64,000 nt of DNA from CAILZL01 sp049840395 (GTDB taxonomy: Bacteria; Pseudomonadota; Gammaproteobacteria; Steroidobacterales; Steroidobacteraceae): assembly GCA_049840395.1 (NCBI GenBank), contig JASGLD010000005.1:1302001-1366000 (forward strand). Direction: 5' to 3'. Numbering within the stretch: position 1 is the first letter of the stretch; the number at the start of each line of letters is the position of its first letter. The position numbers were made by a program, and so were the translations under genes. Below, one piece after another: positions 61,012-64,000 of this stretch. The notes below the pieces were generated by a model. It did not search any database. It was given only the letters and a program-made list of their open reading frames with translations, and was not told the origin of the DNA.

Positions 61012-63393
61012 ATGTTGCCTTCGATTGAGTCGCGTATTGCCAAAGAGTTAACGGTCAAGCCCACGCAGGTGGTGGCAGCGGTGGCGCTGCTGGATGAGGG
61101 CGCCACCGTGCCGTTCATCGCGCGCTATCGTAAGGAAGTAACCGACGGACTTGACGATGCGCAATTGCGTACCTTGCAGGAACGCTTGTTGTACCTGCGC
61201 GAACTGGAAGAGCGCCGTGCTGCCATCCTGAAAAGCATTGACGAGCAGGGCAAGCTGACCCCGGAACTCAAGGCCAGCATTGAATCGTCCGAGACCAAGC
61301 AAACGCTGGAAGACTTATATCTGCCGTACAAGCCCAAGCGTCGTACCAAGGCGCAGATTGCGCGCGAGGCCGGCTTGGATGTGCTGGCGCAGGCATTGCT
61401 CGCCGACCCGAAGCTAAGCCCCGAAACGGAAGCCGCCAAGTATCTGAAACCTGAGTTTACCAATGACTTGGGCGACAAGAATCCCGGTGTGCCGGATGTG
61501 AAAGCCGCGCTGGAAGGCGCGCGCCAGATTCTCATGGAGCAATTTGCTGAAGACGCAACTTTGCTCGGCAATCTGCGTGAACACATGCAGAGCAATGGCG
61601 TGATGGTGTCCAAGCTGGCCGAAGGTAAGGAACAGGAAGGCGCCAAGTTCCGCGACTACTTCGACTACAGCGAGGCCATCAAGGATATTCCCTCACATCG
61701 CGCGCTGGCTCTGTTCCGTGGCCGCACCGAAGAAGTGTTGCGCCTGGCGTTGAAGTTGCCGGAAGAGTTGGCCGAAGGTGCGAAGACCACTGATGTGCAC
61801 GCCTGCGAACGCAAGATCGCCGCTCGTTTCGGTATTGTCGATCAAAGTCGCGCCGCCGATGCCTGGCTGGCGCAGACCGTACGTTGGACCTGGCAGATCA
61901 AAGTCTCCTGGCAGATCGAAAGCGAACTGTTCACCACCTTGCGTGAAGCCGCGGAAGAAGAGGCCATCCGCGTGTTCGCGCTCAATCTGCATGACTTGCT
62001 GCTGGCCGCCCCGGCTGGCCAGCATGTCACCATGGGGCTCGATCCCGGCATTCGTACCGGTGTGAAAGTGGCGGTGGTGGATCACACCGGCAAGGTGCTC
62101 GATATCAATACCGTCTATCCGCACCAGCCGCGCAATGATTGGGATGGTGCATTGCATACCCTGGCGCTGCTCATCATCAAACACAAAGTCAGTCTGATTA
62201 GCATCGGCAACGGCACCGCCTCGCGCGAGACCGACAAGCTGGCGCAGGAGCTGATCAAGAAGCTGCCTGATCTCAAGCTCACCAAACTGGTGGTGTCCGA
62301 AGCGGGTGCCTCTGTGTATTCCGCTTCCGAATTGGCATCGAAAGAATTGCCTGAACTGGATGTCAGTATTCGCGGCGCCGTCTCCATCGCACGCCGTTTG
62401 CAAGACCCGTTGGCCGAACTGGTGAAGATTGACCCGAAATCCATCGGTGTGGGCCAGTACCAGCATGATGTCAGTCAAACCAAATTGGCGCGTTCGCTGG
62501 ATGCCGTGGTGGAAGACTGCGTGAACGCCGTGGGCGTGGATGTGAACACCGCATCGCCGGCCTTGCTGGCGCGCATTTCCGGTCTGTCGGCATCGATTGC
62601 CGAGAATGTGGTGAGTTATCGCAATCAGAACGGTGCGTTCAAGTCGCGCGCCGAGTTGCTCAAGGTGCCGCGTCTGGGTGCGAAGACCTATGAACAAGCG
62701 GCGGGTTTCTTGCGCGTAGTGGGCGGCGACAATCCATTGGACTCTTCATCGGTGCATCCGGAAGCGTATCCGGTGGTGGAACGCATCCTTGCCGATCTGC
62801 AGAAGCCGATGAAGCAGGTGATGGGCGATGCGACAACGCTTAAAGCGGTGAACGCTGCCAAGTACACCGATGACAAATTCGGTTTGCCTACGGTGCGTGA
62901 CATTCTCAAGGAATTGGAAAAGCCCGGTCGCGATCCACGTCCCGAGTTCAAGACAGCCGAGTTCAAGGAAGGCGTGGAAGAGATTGCCGACCTCAAACCG
63001 GACATGGTGCTGGAAGGCGTGATCACCAACGTCACCAACTTCGGCGCCTTCGTCGATATCGGCGTACACCAGGATGGCTTGGTGCACATCTCGATGATGT
63101 CTAACAAGTTCATCAAGGACCCGCGCGAAGTGGTGAAGGCGGGCGATGTGGTGAAAGTGAAGGTGCTGGAAGTGGATGCGGCACGTAAGCGCATTGCCTT
63201 GACCATGCGTCTCGATGACAGCGCGCCGCGTATGCCGGCAAGCGGCGAGGGTAATAAGCCTTCATTCCGTAATGATCGTACGCAAGGCGGTCAACGTAAT
63301 CAGCCGCAGCGCCCACGTACTCCCGAGCCTGCCGCCAGTGTCGGTAGTGGTTTGATGGCCGACGCCTTGGCGCAGGCACTCAAGCGCAAGTAA
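61012..63393 (+). CDS. tex: Transcription accessory protein Tex (YhgF family)
   Basis: A 793-residue nucleic-acid-binding protein. The N-terminal Tex domain has 'EGATVPFIARYRKEVTDGLD' near residue 27. The YqgF/RNase H-like core carries 'MGLDPGIRTGVKVAVVD' near 342. A helix-hairpin-helix region ('VNTASPALLARISGLSASIA') follows. The S1 domain at about 662-730 has 'VLEGVITNVTNFGAFVDIGV'. The C-terminal tail is Arg/Gln/Pro-rich and disordered. ATG 61012 has CAGG six bases upstream; ATG 61009 and TTG 61006 also lie in frame. A hairpin with T's follows the gene. Confidence 0.96.
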   Translation: MLPSIESRIAKELTVKPTQVVAAVALLDEGATVPFIARYRKEVTDGLDDAQLRTLQERLLYLRELEERRAAILKSIDEQGKLTPELKASIESSETKQTLEDLYLPYKPKRRTKAQIAREAGLDVLAQALLADPKLSPETEAAKYLKPEFTNDLGDKNPGVPDVKAALEGARQILMEQFAEDATLLGNLREHMQSNGVMVSKLAEGKEQEGAKFRDYFDYSEAIKDIPSHRALALFRGRTEEVLRLALKLPEELAEGAKTTDVHACERKIAARFGIVDQSRAADAWLAQTVRWTWQIKVSWQIESELFTTLREAAEEEAIRVFALNLHDLLLAAPAGQHVTMGLDPGIRTGVKVAVVDHTGKVLDINTVYPHQPRNDWDGALHTLALLIIKHKVSLISIGNGTASRETDKLAQELIKKLPDLKLTKLVVSEAGASVYSASELASKELPELDVSIRGAVSIARRLQDPLAELVKIDPKSIGVGQYQHDVSQTKLARSLDAVVEDCVNAVGVDVNTASPALLARISGLSASIAENVVSYRNQNGAFKSRAELLKVPRLGAKTYEQAAGFLRVVGGDNPLDSSSVHPEAYPVVERILADLQKPMKQVMGDATTLKAVNAAKYTDDKFGLPTVRDILKELEKPGRDPRPEFKTAEFKEGVEEIADLKPDMVLEGVITNVTNFGAFVDIGVHQDGLVHISMMSNKFIKDPREVVKAGDVVKVKVLEVDAARKRIALTMRLDDSAPRMPASGEGNKPSFRNDRTQGGQRNQPQRPRTPEPAASVGSGLMADALAQALKRK

Positions 63394-63412
63394 CGCGTCT
63401 CGCAATGACACG

Positions 63413-63437
63413 CCGCTCCAATATTGGAGCGGTTCTT
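63413..63437 (+). terminator. Hairpin terminator after tex
   Basis: CCGCTCCAATATTGGAGCGG (63413-63432) is a perfect 20-base palindrome followed by TTCTT. It is 20 bases past the tex stop. The T-run is broken, so it is a moderate terminator. Confidence 0.6.
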
Positions 63438-63441
63438 CAAT

Positions 63442-63458
63442 GCGGGTGCGCAACCCGC
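63442..63458. repeat. Short GCGGGT/ACCCGC palindrome
   Basis: GCGGGTGCGCAACCCGC is an inverted repeat with the same core as the REP-like elements elsewhere in the window. It lies between the tex hairpin and the transporter gene. Confidence 0.5.
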
Positions 63459-63562
63459 CAATGCGCGGGTGCAATGTGCTTACCCATCGCAATTAGGCTG
63501 CGGTATAAAGGTCTGAGAACGGCTGTACCGATCAAGCCTTGCACATTGCTCAGGAGTCGCCG

Positions 63563-64000
63563 GTGTCGAATTCCCCTGTTGTTGCTGAAGTTCAAACCAG
63601 TGACTCGGCCATCTGGCGCTTGCGTCCGTTTGTCATCGGCCTGTTTTTTTGTTGGGGATTTTCCACCGTGCTGGTGGATACGCTCATCCCGCGTCTCAAG
63701 GCTTTATTCACGCTCAGCTATGTCGAGGTGATGCTCACGCAGTTTTGCTTTTTTCTGGCGTACTGCCTGGTCTCCATGCCGGCGGGCGCGCTTATTTCGC
63801 GAGTGGGTTATGTGCGCGGCATTGTCATTGGACTCAGTACCATGACTGTGGGTTGTTTGCTGTTCATTCCGGCCTCCTCGGTGGCGCAGTACGAATTGTT
63901 TCTATTGGCTCTGTTCGTGCTCGCCTCTGGTATCACCATCTTGCAAGTGGCCGCCAATCCCTTGATCGCCGCCCTGGGTACATCGGAAACTGCATCGAGT
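63563..64000 (+). CDS. FHS/FucP-type sugar MFS transporter, N-terminal part
   Basis: Starts at GTG 63563, with CAGGAG six bases upstream, and runs off the right edge (146 codons visible). The translation shows at least four membrane segments. It has the FHS family marks: 'FFCWGFSTVLVDTLIPRLK', 'MPAGALISRVGYVRGIVIG' and 'GITILQVAANPLIAALG', the last being the QVAANP motif of FucP/GluP/NagP transporters. It likely imports a hexose or hexosamine with protons or sodium. The substrate cannot be set from this part. It lies 170 bases after tex. Confidence 0.88.
   Translation, partial: MSNSPVVAEVQTSDSAIWRLRPFVIGLFFCWGFSTVLVDTLIPRLKALFTLSYVEVMLTQFCFFLAYCLVSMPAGALISRVGYVRGIVIGLSTMTVGCLLFIPASSVAQYELFLLALFVLASGITILQVAANPLIAALGTSETASS

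Overview
This window reads as chromosome of a gammaproteobacterium. The divergent rne/rluC pair, the maf-yceD-rpmF-plsX-fabH order, the fimT-pilV-pilW-pilX-pilY1-pilE minor pilin operon, an Escherichia-type LexA box and sigma70-type promoters all point that way. Several secreted proteins have long poly-serine linkers behind lipoprotein signals, a habit best known from polysaccharide-degrading Cellvibrio-like gammaproteobacteria. I cannot fix the genus from sequence alone. No insertion sequence, integrase or CRISPR array is visible.

Layout. (1) 1-6.6 kb holds precursor supply: the end of a UDP-glucuronate epimerase-like gene, cysD-cysNC (sulfate activation to PAPS), manC and a phosphomannomutase (GDP-mannose). 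(2) 6.7-8.7 kb holds tRNA-Val, gltX, tRNA-Ala and tRNA-Glu. (3) 9.9-39.9 kb is a large exopolysaccharide (EPS) locus on both strands. Its Wzx/Wzy-type core is an initiating phosphoglycosyltransferase (38.5 kb), glycosyltransferases (13.1, 22.0 and 23.2 kb), a flippase (20.7 kb), a polymerase/ligase (11.7 kb), export genes of the EpsE/EpsF/EpsG type (24.3-27.6 kb) and an outer-membrane barrel (18.1 kb). Around the core are tailoring genes: acyltransferase, GMC oxidoreductase, SDR, GNAT, alpha/beta hydrolase, polysaccharide deacetylase and an FkbH-like HAD protein. There are also two paralogous GH5 glycosidases and three serine-linker lipoproteins, one with a large domain I do not recognise. (4) 40.3-49.0 kb holds rne, rluC, maf, yceD-rpmF, plsX-fabH and an L,D-transpeptidase next to an alanine-zipper lipoprotein. 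(5) 49.8-57.0 kb is the type IV minor pilin/PilY1 operon. (6) 57.2-64 kb holds lexA, a class III cyclase, an interrupted PMT-type glycosyltransferase, a long hairpin element, tex and the start of an FHS-type sugar transporter.

Reading: lipid-linked repeat units would be started by the 38.5 kb transferase, extended by the GTs, flipped, polymerised and exported through EpsE/F/G and the barrel. Tailoring enzymes would modify the polymer, and the GH5 enzymes and serine-linker lipoproteins would act on it at the surface. Two genes look broken by single-site lesions: an FkbH-like gene with a one-base frameshift near 33360 that joins it in frame to the deacetylase, and the PMT gene with an in-frame TGA at 59559-59561. 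A family of REP-like palindromes with a GCGGGT...CCCGC core recurs between genes across the window.
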